NCBI RefSeq assembly: GCF_003112455.1 | Contig: NZ_BDQX01000430.1 | Coordinates: 147,000 to 210,999 of the forward strand | Source of the DNA: Paenibacillus agaridevorans | GTDB lineage: Bacteria; Bacillota; Bacilli; Paenibacillales; Paenibacillaceae | DNA length: 64,000 bases | Direction: 5' to 3' | In this document: piece by piece, positions 42,501 to 51,766 of the stretch | Layout of the letters: each line of letters starts with the position of its first letter | Position numbering within the stretch: position 1 is the first letter of the stretch | Notes under the pieces: model-generated | What the model was told of the DNA's origin: nothing | The model's input: the letters and a program-made list of their open reading frames with translations, nothing else | The model's database searches: none | Position numbers and translations under genes: made by a program

Positions 42501-45500
42501 GCTAACCCTGGAATCCATAACGATGTCCGATACAGTAGCGATAATGTCAGATTTTTGTTTATCTGTCACGGTAAAGCTGATCGTTCGGGCTTTGAAATCC
42601 AATTTGACCCGAACATTGTACTCTTTGTTTGCTCCTTTTAATCCGTGACCTACATTAGCCGTATCGGAATACGTTCCACCAGCTCCGCCGCCCCCGTGGA
42701 TGTAATTGAAAATTCCATTGACATCCCCGTTTCTTGTTGGCATTGCTGTTGAGCCATTATACATGTAAAATGTCATTTCATAATCCGTGCCGGATATGCT
42801 AGGATACGTGGCTAAAGCCAGATACGTATTACCGCTTGCATCTTCGAGTGAAATATGTGCGCCCCTGGACCGGTTATCCGGTGTGAAAGACCCTACATTC
42901 CAATCAAAATCAACAACCACTTGATCGCCGCTTACCGGCGTAAACATTCTCCGGCTTAGCGTAGGTGGCGCTCCGTTGCCTCGTTGACTTTTAACGGCAG
43001 CTTGCATTTTTTTATCTCCGTCCACATCAACCACTTCATACGCAAATGTATGGCTATCCGTAAATCCGCCTTTAGAGCCTAGTTCGTAGTTCTCCCAGTC
43101 GTCACTAATATTTGGCACGTAAATTGTAGCGCTTTCAGTATATCCTCCATCCAAAGCTTCAGCTGTAATCACGGCCACACCAGACTTGTGGGCGGTTACG
43201 ATGCCATTTGCGTCAACTGAAGCAACCGCGTCATTGTTAGAGGACCAGACAACGCTAGTATTTGTAGCTTCCTCGGGTGAAAAGACGGCTACCAATTGAT
43301 TAACAGGCTTTATCTCTCCTTTACCCGCCGAATCAGGAGAAAAATAATTGGATTTTATCCACAGCTCATTAGCCGACAACCCCATAGCAACTGGAGAAAT
43401 AGGCTGCTTCACTACCGTTACCACACTCTCCGCGGTTACACCGCTACCGTCCGCCGAAGTCGCAATAATTGTACCCGAACCTTCCTGCAGCCCAGTCACA
43501 GTACCATTGTGGTCGACGGAAATAATCCCTTCATCTCCCGGCTTCACACGCCATACAACATTTTTGTTCACTGCATTATCCGGCAGCGACATAGGAACGA
43601 GTGTTTTGTTATGTCCTACGAGTATCCCTATCTTATTGTTGGAGAGCAGGATTTGTTCCACCAATACGTCTGTTACAGTGATCGTAATAGAGTCCTTTAT
43701 GGTAGGGTTCGAATCGGAAATAGCCGTTATCTTTACGACACCAGGGGTAATGGCGGTAACCCATCCATTTGAATCCACTTTAGCAATATTTTCATTATCG
43801 CTAAGCCAATTCACCTTGTAGAAGGATGCATCATTAGGAGTTATGGAAGCGGCTAACTGCAAGTTCCTCCCAGCGCGTACCAAACTGTCCTCTTGATGGA
43901 TGGATACCTCCGCAACATCCGTTTGAGCTACCATTACACTAAAATTCACGGCAGCAGCTCCATCGCTTGATGTAGCAGTAACCGTAACCGTTCCGCCTTT
44001 GGCGGGATTCAACTGAACCACTGGTTCCAATTTGGAGGAAGAGAGCTTATCGTTAAGCGTACGCATGACTCTGTCATCGGTTTCCCAAGTGTCGCCATAC
44101 CACCAGGCGACTTCAGGATCGGATACGGCATAAACAACGGCTTTATCGGTGGGATTGCCAGCAAGTACAGTTTTAAACTTGATCTTATCGTATGGTTTCG
44201 CATTAATCGTAGTCCCTGCCGATATGATTCCCGAATCAATGCTGCTTCTATTTCTTATGACTTCATAGGAAATTTGAATATCGCTGGCCTGATCGGCTTC
44301 TAATATAGTCACCGTTACAGATTTGGAGATGCTTCCAATAGTTGCCGTTATGAGGGCTGTACCTTCAGACTTGCCTTTCACAAAACCGTAATTCGATACT
44401 TCGGCTACAGTGGGATCATCTGATGTGTAACGAATCTTGTAATCCTTAAGCAATTTGTCCACTGGAGCGATTGTAGGCTGTAAGCGGCTGATTTCGCCAA
44501 CTTTCAAAGTCAAGTCGTTGTTGGAAAAGGTTAGGTCGGTTACTTCTTCAACTTCATAATTCGTGCCATTATACCTCAACGGATTATATACGGCATCCGA
44601 TGTTTTTTTTGAATGTCCCCTATGCAGAAAAGCAAACATGCTGTCCATCATATCGCCCGGTTTACCGCTCTGCGAACTGCCCATTTCTTTTATGCTTTCC
44701 GTTCCATTGTTAAACAATATACGTTTACTACCCCCAGCTGTTTCTCCAGCTTTGTGGCCGGCTCCGTATATCGCGATTGGCTCTGCATTCCAATAATAAA
44801 AGCCTCTTGTTGTGCCGTATGGATTGGGCATATCGAGCGGGGCCTGTATATAATCCAATAAAAAATTGTACTGGCCTGACGGAGAAGCACTGTAATATTG
44901 CGTCAATGCCATCGTGCTTTCAGTATCCGTAATGGGGGACTCTCGCGTAAATGAGAAACCTGTTTCCACGTTAATATAGTCGTAGAATTTTGTTGCATTA
45001 TTTTGCATCGCAGCGTTCATCATGATGAATTGGCCGGTCGTTTCCCGTCCTCCATAAAGCGAAAAAGCCATTCCGTCAAATTCGGCGCCGCGATTCGCGA
45101 AAGCCTGGAAAAAACCTGAGATTTGCGCTGCATTGTACCCCGTATTCGTATGTATCGTGTGAATGACTCCGGGATAAACGCTTTTTGCCGCGCGAGTAGA
45201 AGCTGTAATAATGGCAGCATGTTCATTGTATTTCGAACCCATTGCTACCGGGAATAGCAAGCCGCCATCTTGTTCATTCCCATGCTTCACGGAAATGATA
45301 TCGACGCCCGCAGTCTTCATTTCGCTAAGCGTATCGTAAACATAGTTATAAACGGCCGTCTCCAGCATCCCAATATCGGGATTGGACAGCTTCCCAACAT
45401 AATCCTTTTCAATCCATTCATAAGGCATGTGTGCCTTGGCCGCGCTAATCCATGTATCGCTATAATGGAAGCTAGGCGTATAGGTCATATTTAATTCGGT

Positions 45501-46904
45501 AACGCGTTTGCCAATAGCAACGCTATGCTTTTTCCCGAAGTATCCGGTTACGACTTGTCGGCCGGTTACCACTTCTCCATCATATCCTACGGCCTGAGTA
45601 GTTAGTGGAGTTAAAGTATTCCAGTCATAAACCGGATTTCCCGCCTTGATCCATACCGTGGTCAGAATCGAATTCACGCCATGATTGGCCAGAATTCGCA
45701 ATGCATCCTGTTGTACGCCATTCGCGAAATATTTCCCTCCACTGTCCTCTATAACCTGTAGAAGCGTCATGTCAGCGCCTTTGATATAATCATTGTTTAT
45801 TTCAAATACGTTAAAATTGTCGACATAAGCAAATTTGTTGCCGTTCGATTTCCAATCGTCTGCAGGGTGAGCGTTTTCCGTTTCTGTGAAATCCGGCCGT
45901 TTCCATCCATTGGGATAGGGATGGTCCTCATCTATATTTTCATAAACGGTCACAGAGTCGAGATAGTTTTGATCGTATATCGTATTCGCATAAAGCTCTA
46001 CCTCTGACTGATCCTCTCCCGTGCGAAATGCAATTGTGACAAGTGCATACCCCTCGGTACTGGCAGGAGCTTGCCGCAAAACAACGCCGTCCATTCCTCT
46101 GACGCCAAGATTAACACGATTCCCTAACGATTCCCTTTCTACAAAGACGCCAAACACGGATGATTCGGTTAGATTATATTGTTTTGTTGATTTGAACTTG
46201 TCTTGCTCATCCACTTTCATCCTTACTGTCGCAATATAATCGGTATTAGGTTTTATCGATACTTTTTGACTAACCTCAGACTGATCAGCTAGTTTCACTG
46301 CATTCGCGCCTGTATCAGATTGAAGTGTATCAATGGCAGCACTACCTTTTGTTTGCCAGCCTTGAAGTCCTTCTTCAAAGCTCCAGTTCTGTAACGGATT
46401 ATAATCATTTGAATCAAGCGTAATGATCATCTCGTCGATTTGGAGTCCGTTTGAAGTTCCCGCATTTACATGAATCGTCATTTGACCGTTATAAACCAGT
46501 ACGTTCCTATGTGCTATTTCCCTCCATGTAGTGGAGTCAATCAATGTATCGATGCGAAGTACAGAATCAGGGCCGCCTGTTTCTCGAATCGATAAGTTGG
46601 CGGAGTTGCTGCTCGTCGCCCCTTTTACCCACATGCTAACTGTGTAACTACCCTGCGGGATTCCAGTGACCGTTTTGCTTAAAGAAGAACCTGATCTCAG
46701 TAAAGCTGACTTACCGTTCTTTCCGCCACTCGTTTGTATCGTGACATTGCCATTTGCATTCCAGCCCTCTAAATTTGATTCAAATCCCAGGTTAGCTCCC
46801 TCTGCTTTCACTTCTTGTGCATACACAGCAACAACTGGGCTCGCGATAACTATTGAAAATAATAGCGTCACAGATAGTAAACAGGACATCATTTGTTTCC
46901 ACAT
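39591..46904 (-). CDS. Giant SLH-anchored GH53 endo-galactanase with CBM, Ig-like and F5/8C domains
   Basis: A 2437-residue exported enzyme. Signal peptide at 1-29. Two CBM-like jelly rolls (about 35-165 and 170-325). The GH53 barrel spans about 345-790: GADMTLLQVIEDSGGKYF is the GH53 start, FHYSDTW lies near 480, the acid/base Glu is in KHGNEQDGG (about 544), and the probable nucleophile Glu is in NVETGF (about 647). Several bacterial Ig-like (Big_2) repeats follow (VAEVSNYGFVKGKSEGTALITAT; VAEVSTSGLIVAKQAGIAVITVT), then a discoidin-like domain near 1910-2010 (ASWNLDLGDIGTLTDIYM) and three SLH repeats in the last 190 residues. It would cut beta-1,4-galactan on plant pectin at the cell surface. 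AGGGGG precedes the ATG. Confidence 0.9.
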   Translation of the reverse strand: MWKQMMSCLLSVTLLFSIVIASPVVAVYAQEVKAEGANLGFESNLEGWNANGNVTIQTSGGKNGKSALLRSGSSLSKTVTGIPQGSYTVSMWVKGATSSNSANLSIRETGGPDSVLRIDTLIDSTTWREIAHRNVLVYNGQMTIHVNAGTSNGLQIDEMIITLDSNDYNPLQNWSFEEGLQGWQTKGSAAIDTLQSDTGANAVKLADQSEVSQKVSIKPNTDYIATVRMKVDEQDKFKSTKQYNLTESSVFGVFVERESLGNRVNLGVRGMDGVVLRQAPASTEGYALVTIAFRTGEDQSEVELYANTIYDQNYLDSVTVYENIDEDHPYPNGWKRPDFTETENAHPADDWKSNGNKFAYVDNFNVFEINNDYIKGADMTLLQVIEDSGGKYFANGVQQDALRILANHGVNSILTTVWIKAGNPVYDWNTLTPLTTQAVGYDGEVVTGRQVVTGYFGKKHSVAIGKRVTELNMTYTPSFHYSDTWISAAKAHMPYEWIEKDYVGKLSNPDIGMLETAVYNYVYDTLSEMKTAGVDIISVKHGNEQDGGLLFPVAMGSKYNEHAAIITASTRAAKSVYPGVIHTIHTNTGYNAAQISGFFQAFANRGAEFDGMAFSLYGGRETTGQFIMMNAAMQNNATKFYDYINVETGFSFTRESPITDTESTMALTQYYSASPSGQYNFLLDYIQAPLDMPNPYGTTRGFYYWNAEPIAIYGAGHKAGETAGGSKRILFNNGTESIKEMGSSQSGKPGDMMDSMFAFLHRGHSKKTSDAVYNPLRYNGTNYEVEEVTDLTFSNNDLTLKVGEISRLQPTIAPVDKLLKDYKIRYTSDDPTVAEVSNYGFVKGKSEGTALITATIGSISKSVTVTILEADQASDIQISYEVIRNRSSIDSGIISAGTTINAKPYDKIKFKTVLAGNPTDKAVVYAVSDPEVAWWYGDTWETDDRVMRTLNDKLSSSKLEPVVQLNPAKGGTVTVTATSSDGAAAVNFSVMVAQTDVAEVSIHQEDSLVRAGRNLQLAASITPNDASFYKVNWLSDNENIAKVDSNGWVTAITPGVVKITAISDSNPTIKDSITITVTDVLVEQILLSNNKIGILVGHNKTLVPMSLPDNAVNKNVVWRVKPGDEGIISVDHNGTVTGLQEGSGTIIATSADGSGVTAESVVTVVKQPISPVAMGLSANELWIKSNYFSPDSAGKGEIKPVNQLVAVFSPEEATNTSVVWSSNNDAVASVDANGIVTAHKSGVAVITAEALDGGYTESATIYVPNISDDWENYELGSKGGFTDSHTFAYEVVDVDGDKKMQAAVKSQRGNGAPPTLSRRMFTPVSGDQVVVDFDWNVGSFTPDNRSRGAHISLEDASGNTYLALATYPSISGTDYEMTFYMYNGSTAMPTRNGDVNGIFNYIHGGGGAGGTYSDTANVGHGLKGANKEYNVRVKLDFKARTISFTVTDKQKSDIIATVSDIVMDSRVSYSNSIGALAFSHYFNSLASWTTTIDNLAVYTTSIRPEKIEFDVQAINKNESEGIKLVPVRGALSATAKINARVIPSVTDQNLVFTPLGDLADKLAIESDGTIGLNEALFVDYGNYEAIQSTTDYIRISSLSTPEVYEDVKVTIGRPNASEVIQVYADGEEYLGPVELAVDAKPKLTFIATGGDGTSDIYSYNWKVTSGDATINEQGELSAGSTGQVTVTFTLDFFRKEETRTLVFIFTDGEEPNAVVLNDPGYPISKGRTVQLEVEASNLPLQWNSDNSSIATVNEIGELTAVESGTTAITVKDALGNEDAILIEVTEDISSWYDYQGGLVSATASATNLGPANPLINARTMSYRDTAWSPGGNTEASWNLDLGDIGTLTDIYMVSWAPQRYTISVSENGADWETVVDRSDDFHGEAFDAARQSDNSNGIRYRVSEVIPPETNTRFIQLTVLEAQGSGWIGVEVFQAKGGFGPSTSEPSDVPVTGVSVSPTELTLTEGITSQLSAMVAPANATNRAVVWSSSQSDVAEVSTSGLIVAKQAGIAVITVTTADGAFTATTQVTVQAAGNNGSSSSGGNSTSPSNLDIIDGKGVWTTAPDAKGNIKVQLTESETVSILKESSNEKFNIQINSDHLGAFLDLTLPVQRLLVGPERISTIVVEYGTVRIEIDVDESSKILTRESQQLHFTLRMVDSKTLSTEAAAQIGNHPVYDLSLLIDGQTPIFANNVKVNFSYTLQAGEVPSNLVVYFVNDSGKLEVVKNSQFNAEAKEITFQPKDFSYYAIAYVPDLFEDLETVPWAREMIKSLAAKQIIEGASAQSFLPNRAITRAEFLKMILKALDLTSSSQSPVDAFEDVNSDDWYYEVVSAGYRLGIVNGKSDQHFGANDAITREDMAVMIFRSIQIAGTTSFNHTNTSATFVDHSTISDYAFKAVESLQAIGIVNGMDDGAFCPKQLTTRAQAAAVVFRLLNLKF

Positions 46905-46921
46905 GAATATTCCCCCTATTC

Positions 46922-46950
46922 GGAATAGCGACTAGCATACTTAATGTCAA
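46922..46950 (-). promoter_or_regulatory. Proximal promoter of the GH53 gene
   Basis: Minus-strand TTGACA (46945-46950), a 17-base spacer and TATTCC (46922-46927). The -35 is perfect and the -10 weak. Transcription would start about 10 bases before the ATG. Confidence 0.5.
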
Positions 46951-46966
46951 ATGAACCACAAACAAG

Positions 46967-46980
46967 GTAAAGCGCTTTCA
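46967..46980. promoter_or_regulatory. cre-like site (CcpA) upstream of the GH53 gene
   Basis: The sequence GTAAAGCGCTTTCA has the palindromic core AAAGCGCTTT, close to the catabolite-responsive element consensus of Firmicutes. It lies between the distal and proximal promoters, so glucose repression of the distal transcript is likely. Confidence 0.65.
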
Positions 46981-47065
46981 AACATACTTCTTTACTTACT
47001 ATCTCTCATGTTTCGGCTGCCTCCCACTCCTTTTTTATCCGTTTAGTGATCCCTGGGTCATTTTC

Positions 47066-47139
47066 ACTATAGAGGGAGCTTTCCAAAGGAACAATAGTCT
47101 CATTTCTGCCCATGCACCCTATTCTAAAATGCTTGGCCC
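47066..47139 (-). promoter_or_regulatory. Shared promoter/activator module, copy 3 (GH53 gene)
   Basis: Minus strand: TTTTAGAAT-AGGGTGCATG, then GCAGAAATGAGACTATTGTTCC, a 17-base spacer from TTGTTC, and TATAGT (47066-47071). It matches copies 1 and 2 in the order upstream box, ATG block, A-rich GA-CTATTGT block and -10. It is the most diverged of the three. Confidence 0.65.
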
Positions 47140-47190
47140 GGCTAGAGAGACAAGCAGAAAACGGTTCATTTCGGGCGGAATAAAGTCATT

Positions 47191-47232
47191 TTTAGCAGAA
47201 AAGCCGCTTTACCGGGTACCGGCAAAACGGCT
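47191..47232 (-). terminator. Terminator of the GH115-like gene
   Basis: Minus strand: AGCCGTTTTGCCGG, a short loop and CCGGTAAAGCGGCT (two G-U pairs), then TTTTCTGC. It lies seven bases past the stop at 47239. Confidence 0.8.
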
Positions 47233-47238
47233 ACTTAG

Positions 47239-49329
47239 CTAAAGATCATGATTGCTTGCAATCGAGAAATACTGTTTCAACTGATTAGCGAGTTCATCGT
47301 CGGATAAAGGATTACGATGCGTGTTTTCCAAGTAGATATGCTTTTCTGTTTCCGGCATGAGATATTCCTTATACCAGAGGAAGAAATCTGGACTGTCTCC
47401 ATGCATCCGAATGTATCTTCGCAGCGTATCGACATTTTGCACTGTACTCGAAATGTTCGTCAGCCAGTCCGCCTGGTAGAAGTTCTTCCATTTCCCGTGC
47501 TCAGATTCTCGCAAGGCGGCAAGCCCTCTGCTATAACACCACAACGATTCAGAAGCGCAGACAAAGGCCTGCGGATATCGCTTAGCACCAAATTCTCGGT
47601 AAGCCCGGCAAAGCCAGTAGAAGCCCTCACTGCCTGACAGATGCAATTCTCCATGAAAACGCAATTGGTCGATAGCTCTGCGTCGGTCGTCCGCTCCCAG
47701 TTTAAAAAGCACGGAGTCACATAGGTTTAGCCATTTACTCCACTTACCGATTGCGGGCTCCAGACGCTTTTCAAAGCCTCTTACTTGATCGGCAAACGGA
47801 ACTTCTCCCGTAGCCCATATTAATCTTGGATCCGGGTCCGCGTCATTCCCCTGCAGCCAGCGGCCTATGATCTGTCTAGCTGGGTGGTGGTAATACTCGT
47901 CGCCGGCGAGATCGTCTTCGTTAGGACCATAAGGAGTAGCTGATTCCGCATAGCTTCGGTAGAGATCAACCAGATCCTCATGTTGTTCGGAGTAATAACT
48001 GTTAACAAATCGCTCCAGATGCCGTTCAACCTCGATCTCGCCGGCAAGCCAAAGCTCCCGCATGATATCCAATGAATAGATGTGGGGACGGATGTTGCCG
48101 CTGTTCACGAGCACATATTCACTGGCTCTGGCTGCAAAGGCGCTCTCCATTTCTTGCTTCAGAAATGCGGCAGACCCCGGAAACAAGGTTAAATGATTGG
48201 ATGCCTGTAAATCATGAAACGTTATATGATAATAGACGCCGTGTTTTCCGTCGTCATCTGTCGAAGGAAGCGAATGAACCCGATAATTCAGGTTATTGTG
48301 TCTTCGCGAAACCATCTTGCCGTAACCGTTATCCGCCCAAATCTTGATGACACCCTTCGGCAATTCGATATACCCGCCCTTATAAAGCTCGGAGATTTCG
48401 CCGTACAAAGCTACGCAGCAGACCGGGTTCGCTACCTTGCCGCTAATCATGTCGTATTGACGCTTAATGACTTTGCTGATCATGGCGCCGCGCTTCTCGG
48501 ACGTATCGAATGAAGGATCGTTCATCCAGAACGGCGCATCACCTTGCCCGCGGAAGGACAATACCCACAACACCTTCCATTCCTTCTGCTCCTCGATCGC
48601 CTCATGCCATAAGCTCTCGAACAGCTCCGGCTCCTGCTGGTAGCTGGCCATTCGACCGGGAAAGGCTCTTAAGAACATTTCCGCGCCAAGAGGCTCCGCA
48701 TGATGATGCGTGACCCAAAGGCCCATCTCTGCGGCAAGTTTATAATGTACGCCGTCTCTTGGCAGATCCGTGCCCGGTATGATCATATTTCCTCCGCAAC
48801 GAAGCAGCGCTTCAAACACGGGCTCCCAAACTTCGCGACTCGGTGGGTAAGGTTTCTTCCATCCGATCAGGCATACTTCATCGTTCACGAACCAGCCACG
48901 GAAGCGAACCTTCGCCTCTGGCGAGTCGTAGCTGTCACATGAAATGAGGATTTCACTGCGTCGCTCGATCGTTTGGTCCATCCAAAACCAGAAGGGTTGA
49001 ATGTCTAAGAACCGGCGAGTAAACTCCAATATGCCGTACACCATCCCAAGCTCATCGCGGCCGATAATCATCATTTGAACATGATTATTGACCTTACTGA
49101 AACGGTAACTGAAGGCCTCTGGCCGATTAGGGCAGTTATCTTGCTCTTCCGCTAACCGGATAATCAACCTGGCTTCATCCGACGACGCGACCGTTACGGG
49201 CTTTGTATCTAATACCTTTTCTAAGTCCCGTTGCAATATGCTTAACGTATATTGAAGCGGAGAATGAAGCTCGATCGCCGCATATATACATACGATTCCT
49301 TCCAGCTTTAATGGGTCAATCTGAGTCAT
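47239..49329 (-). CDS. GH115-like glycosidase (putative alpha-glucuronidase)
   Basis: A 696-residue cytoplasmic protein with no signal peptide. The N-terminal alpha/beta domain (SYRFSKVNNHVQMMIIGRDELGMVYGILEFTRRFLDIQPFWFW) and the barrel that follows (KVRFRGWFVNDEVCLIGWKK at about 140-160; GGNMIIPGTDLPRDG; VLWVLSFRGQGDAPFW; PKGVIKIWADNGYGKM; GVYYHITFHDLQASNH) follow the GH115 pattern, including the diagnostic FRGWFVNDE block. GH115 enzymes remove glucuronic acid from plant glycans; here the substrate is only inferred from the galactanase neighbour. It has its own promoter of the shared module, so it is regulated together with the importer operon and the GH53 gene. Confidence 0.8.
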   Translation of the reverse strand: MTQIDPLKLEGIVCIYAAIELHSPLQYTLSILQRDLEKVLDTKPVTVASSDEARLIIRLAEEQDNCPNRPEAFSYRFSKVNNHVQMMIIGRDELGMVYGILEFTRRFLDIQPFWFWMDQTIERRSEILISCDSYDSPEAKVRFRGWFVNDEVCLIGWKKPYPPSREVWEPVFEALLRCGGNMIIPGTDLPRDGVHYKLAAEMGLWVTHHHAEPLGAEMFLRAFPGRMASYQQEPELFESLWHEAIEEQKEWKVLWVLSFRGQGDAPFWMNDPSFDTSEKRGAMISKVIKRQYDMISGKVANPVCCVALYGEISELYKGGYIELPKGVIKIWADNGYGKMVSRRHNNLNYRVHSLPSTDDDGKHGVYYHITFHDLQASNHLTLFPGSAAFLKQEMESAFAARASEYVLVNSGNIRPHIYSLDIMRELWLAGEIEVERHLERFVNSYYSEQHEDLVDLYRSYAESATPYGPNEDDLAGDEYYHHPARQIIGRWLQGNDADPDPRLIWATGEVPFADQVRGFEKRLEPAIGKWSKWLNLCDSVLFKLGADDRRRAIDQLRFHGELHLSGSEGFYWLCRAYREFGAKRYPQAFVCASESLWCYSRGLAALRESEHGKWKNFYQADWLTNISSTVQNVDTLRRYIRMHGDSPDFFLWYKEYLMPETEKHIYLENTHRNPLSDDELANQLKQYFSIASNHDL

Positions 49330-49363
49330 ATACCATCAACATCCTTTCATCAAATGTATGTCT

Positions 49364-49433
49364 ACTATAAGAACTCAAGAGTGCATGGCACAATAGACTT
49401 TTTTCCGGACATGAGCCGCAATCCGAAAGGCTG
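49364..49433 (-). promoter_or_regulatory. Shared promoter/activator module, copy 2 (GH115-like gene)
   Basis: Minus strand: CTTTCGGATT-GCGGCTCATGT, then GGAAAAAAGTCTATTGTGCC, -35 TTGTGC (49388-49393), an 18-base spacer and TATAGT (49364-49369). It is nearly identical in order and spacing to copy 1. The ATG of the gene is 35 bases downstream. Confidence 0.8.
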
Positions 49434-49450
49434 TCCGAATTGTTGTTTCA

Positions 49451-49480
49451 CAAAAAAAGTCCAGATGAAAGTATCTGGAC
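49451..49480 (-). terminator. Terminator of the AraC sensor gene
   Basis: GTCCAGAT and ATCTGGAC pair around six bases and are followed on the minus strand by TTTTTTTGTG, 14 bases after the stop codon. Confidence 0.9.
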
Positions 49481-49493
49481 GTTGACGATTTGA

Positions 49494-51734
49494 CTATTCA
49501 TTCGGTGTGCGGTCTATCAGAAGAGATTCCCGGTATTGCCCTGGAGAGAGGCCAACCATTTTTTTGAATACGCGTATGAAAGACGTGGGATTCGCATAAC
49601 CCATCATTTCGGATATATATTGTACAGTCATATCGGTTTCCCTCAGCAATCTCTTGGCATAGTCGATTCGCAGTCCAATAAGAAATTCACTGAAATTTTG
49701 TCCGATGCTTTCCTTGAACAGCTGGCTCAAATATTTCGGACTGATCTGGAAACGGTCGCTGAGAAGCGTGAGAGAAAGATTGGGATCCATGAAATGCTCC
49801 GAGACGTAATCGCGGATCTCTCTCATCAGGGCGTTATGCCTCCGGCTTTGGGAGAACGTCTCGATATGCTCCGAGAGTTGCACCAATGTGACTACGAAAT
49901 CCTGCTCCAGTTGACCCAGCGTGTCCAATTGTTCCGCTGCCGCAATGAGACGCGATTTCCCCTCTTGTTGCCACGATTTCATCGCCTCGGGCAATGCAGC
50001 GTCAAGCTCATATTCAAGATGAAAAATAAAGTAGTGCATGAGGCGGTTCACGTCATCCTTGCCCAGACGTTGAACGGTCATTTCATGAAATAAACGCTTA
50101 AGCTCATTCTGCCAGCCTGACTCCAACATACGGAGTTGGCGGACTATCGTGCGGATGATCTCGAGATATTCGAACCATTCTCCATTCGATTTTCCTGTCA
50201 CTTCTATGGAGTCGATAATCTGATTGACTCCGACAGATACCTTGCGACTGACCGCCGCCTCAGCATCCTCGTAGGAACGGGCTATGGAAGCCTCATCATC
50301 AGCAGGAGTTCCGATGCCTATCGTCACTGTGAAGTCGAGATGTCCCTCTACCCATGAGCGAATTTGTTCCGAGAGGTGCAGAATACGATGCTCCAACCCG
50401 ACGCTTTCTTTAGAGATCAAAAGAATGACAAGCTGATTTTTGGCGATCCACTCGACGACGACTTTTAGTCCGTTCTGCTCGGCTGTTTCAACCGCTACGC
50501 TGCTTACGATAAACTTAAACAGAGACTGGTCGCCCGGACTATATTTCAGCCCGAATTGCACATAATGATCAAGTTCAAGAAGCGCGACGATAAAGTGGCC
50601 AGACGAAAGTCCGAAATGCTGCCATTCCTGTTCCCAGGCGGACGGATCTTCTTTATACTCGCCCTTGAGGAGGATTTGCAAAAACTGTTGTCTCCGAATG
50701 ACCATATGTTCTTGCTGCTGCTCCTGAAAGGTCATGTTTTTCGTAATCAACCGTTCGATTGCCTGGTCGATAAAAGCAAATTCGTTTCCCTTCCCTTTGG
50801 ACTCCGCTGCTTTAATAGGAATGGAGAAACGTTCAATCCGGTGCAGAATGGATTCAATGGGCTTATAATGACGACGTGTGACATAGAACATAGAGCCAAT
50901 CGCAAGAACAATAGCGCTTATTCCGAATAAGACCCACATCGTGCTACCGCGGAATAGAAAATCGAGCAGTTGCCCGCCTTTAATGCTAATCCGGTATGTC
51001 CATCCGGTATAATCCGACACGACGTCTGCACTGAGTCTGCTCCTGGTTGCAGGCGTTTGCCCGGTTTCAAAAAAAGAATTCCCCTTGGCATCATACAACT
51101 GCGCATCTGTAATCGTCCGGTCGATCATTTCCCCTATAAAGGAATGAAGCGATGCTATTTTAACATTAACGATCAGATACCCAAGACTTCCTGTATCACG
51201 CGGAACCTTGAACCCCAATGAAGTGACGCGAACCTTTGACGCGGAATGCTGGACTAGATTTTCTTTCAGACGAGGCGATGACCAAACTCCCGTATACGCC
51301 TGATCCAATACCCCTCTGACAAAAGCTTGATCCGCGAACTGATCTAACGGACGCAGATTGCTCTGATCCAGCACTTTGCCGTCCTGTGCCCGGTATAAAT
51401 AAACGGAATCGATTAGACCATAACGAACCATCAGCTGGCTTAATGCATTCGATGCCTCAAAGTCCAATGTTTTATCCGATGGCGTTTCAAGAAACGGCTC
51501 CAAGCTGCCCCCCGTCCCGATCATTTTTTGCGTGTCCAACGAAATATTTTTAAGAGAGCTGTCAACCATGTTCGTAATATACTCGGCTGTCAAATGATTG
51601 GCTTGCAAGGCGTTTCTTACGTTAAATTGGTTGATAATCGCAAAAAAAATAAAGATCAGTACGCCGATTGTCATACACAGAATGGGTAGATATGAAAAAA
51701 GCATCCTCATAATATAGTTGTTGTTTATTTTCAT
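49494..51734 (-). CDS. Membrane-bound AraC family regulator (YtdP/YesS-like sensor)
   Basis: A 746-residue one-protein sensor-regulator. Membrane helix 1 at about 10-33 (MLFSYLPILCMTIGVLIFIFF), an extracytoplasmic Cache-like sensor at about 35-265, membrane helix 2 at about 268-290 (GSTMWVLFGISAIVLAIGSMFYV), then a cytoplasmic region and an AraC DNA-binding domain at about 640-738 (IRDYVSEHFMDPNLSLTLLSDRFQISPKYLSQLFKE; ending GLSPGQYRESLL). It sits in the operon after the importer genes and before the GH115-like gene. It should sense an extracellular oligosaccharide or the loaded binding protein and activate the three module promoters. TGGAG precedes the ATG by five bases. Confidence 0.92.
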   Translation of the reverse strand: MKINNNYIMRMLFSYLPILCMTIGVLIFIFFAIINQFNVRNALQANHLTAEYITNMVDSSLKNISLDTQKMIGTGGSLEPFLETPSDKTLDFEASNALSQLMVRYGLIDSVYLYRAQDGKVLDQSNLRPLDQFADQAFVRGVLDQAYTGVWSSPRLKENLVQHSASKVRVTSLGFKVPRDTGSLGYLIVNVKIASLHSFIGEMIDRTITDAQLYDAKGNSFFETGQTPATRSRLSADVVSDYTGWTYRISIKGGQLLDFLFRGSTMWVLFGISAIVLAIGSMFYVTRRHYKPIESILHRIERFSIPIKAAESKGKGNEFAFIDQAIERLITKNMTFQEQQQEHMVIRRQQFLQILLKGEYKEDPSAWEQEWQHFGLSSGHFIVALLELDHYVQFGLKYSPGDQSLFKFIVSSVAVETAEQNGLKVVVEWIAKNQLVILLISKESVGLEHRILHLSEQIRSWVEGHLDFTVTIGIGTPADDEASIARSYEDAEAAVSRKVSVGVNQIIDSIEVTGKSNGEWFEYLEIIRTIVRQLRMLESGWQNELKRLFHEMTVQRLGKDDVNRLMHYFIFHLEYELDAALPEAMKSWQQEGKSRLIAAAEQLDTLGQLEQDFVVTLVQLSEHIETFSQSRRHNALMREIRDYVSEHFMDPNLSLTLLSDRFQISPKYLSQLFKESIGQNFSEFLIGLRIDYAKRLLRETDMTVQYISEMMGYANPTSFIRVFKKMVGLSPGQYRESLLIDRTPNE

Positions 51735-51766
51735 ATTTTCTCCATCCTTTTGTCCATAGAAATAGG

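Larger units (their letters stand above)
46905..47238. other. Control region of the GH53 giant gene
   Basis: Contains a proximal promoter, a cre-like site, a distal promoter of the shared module, and the terminator of the upstream GH115-like gene, each listed separately. Confidence 0.75.
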
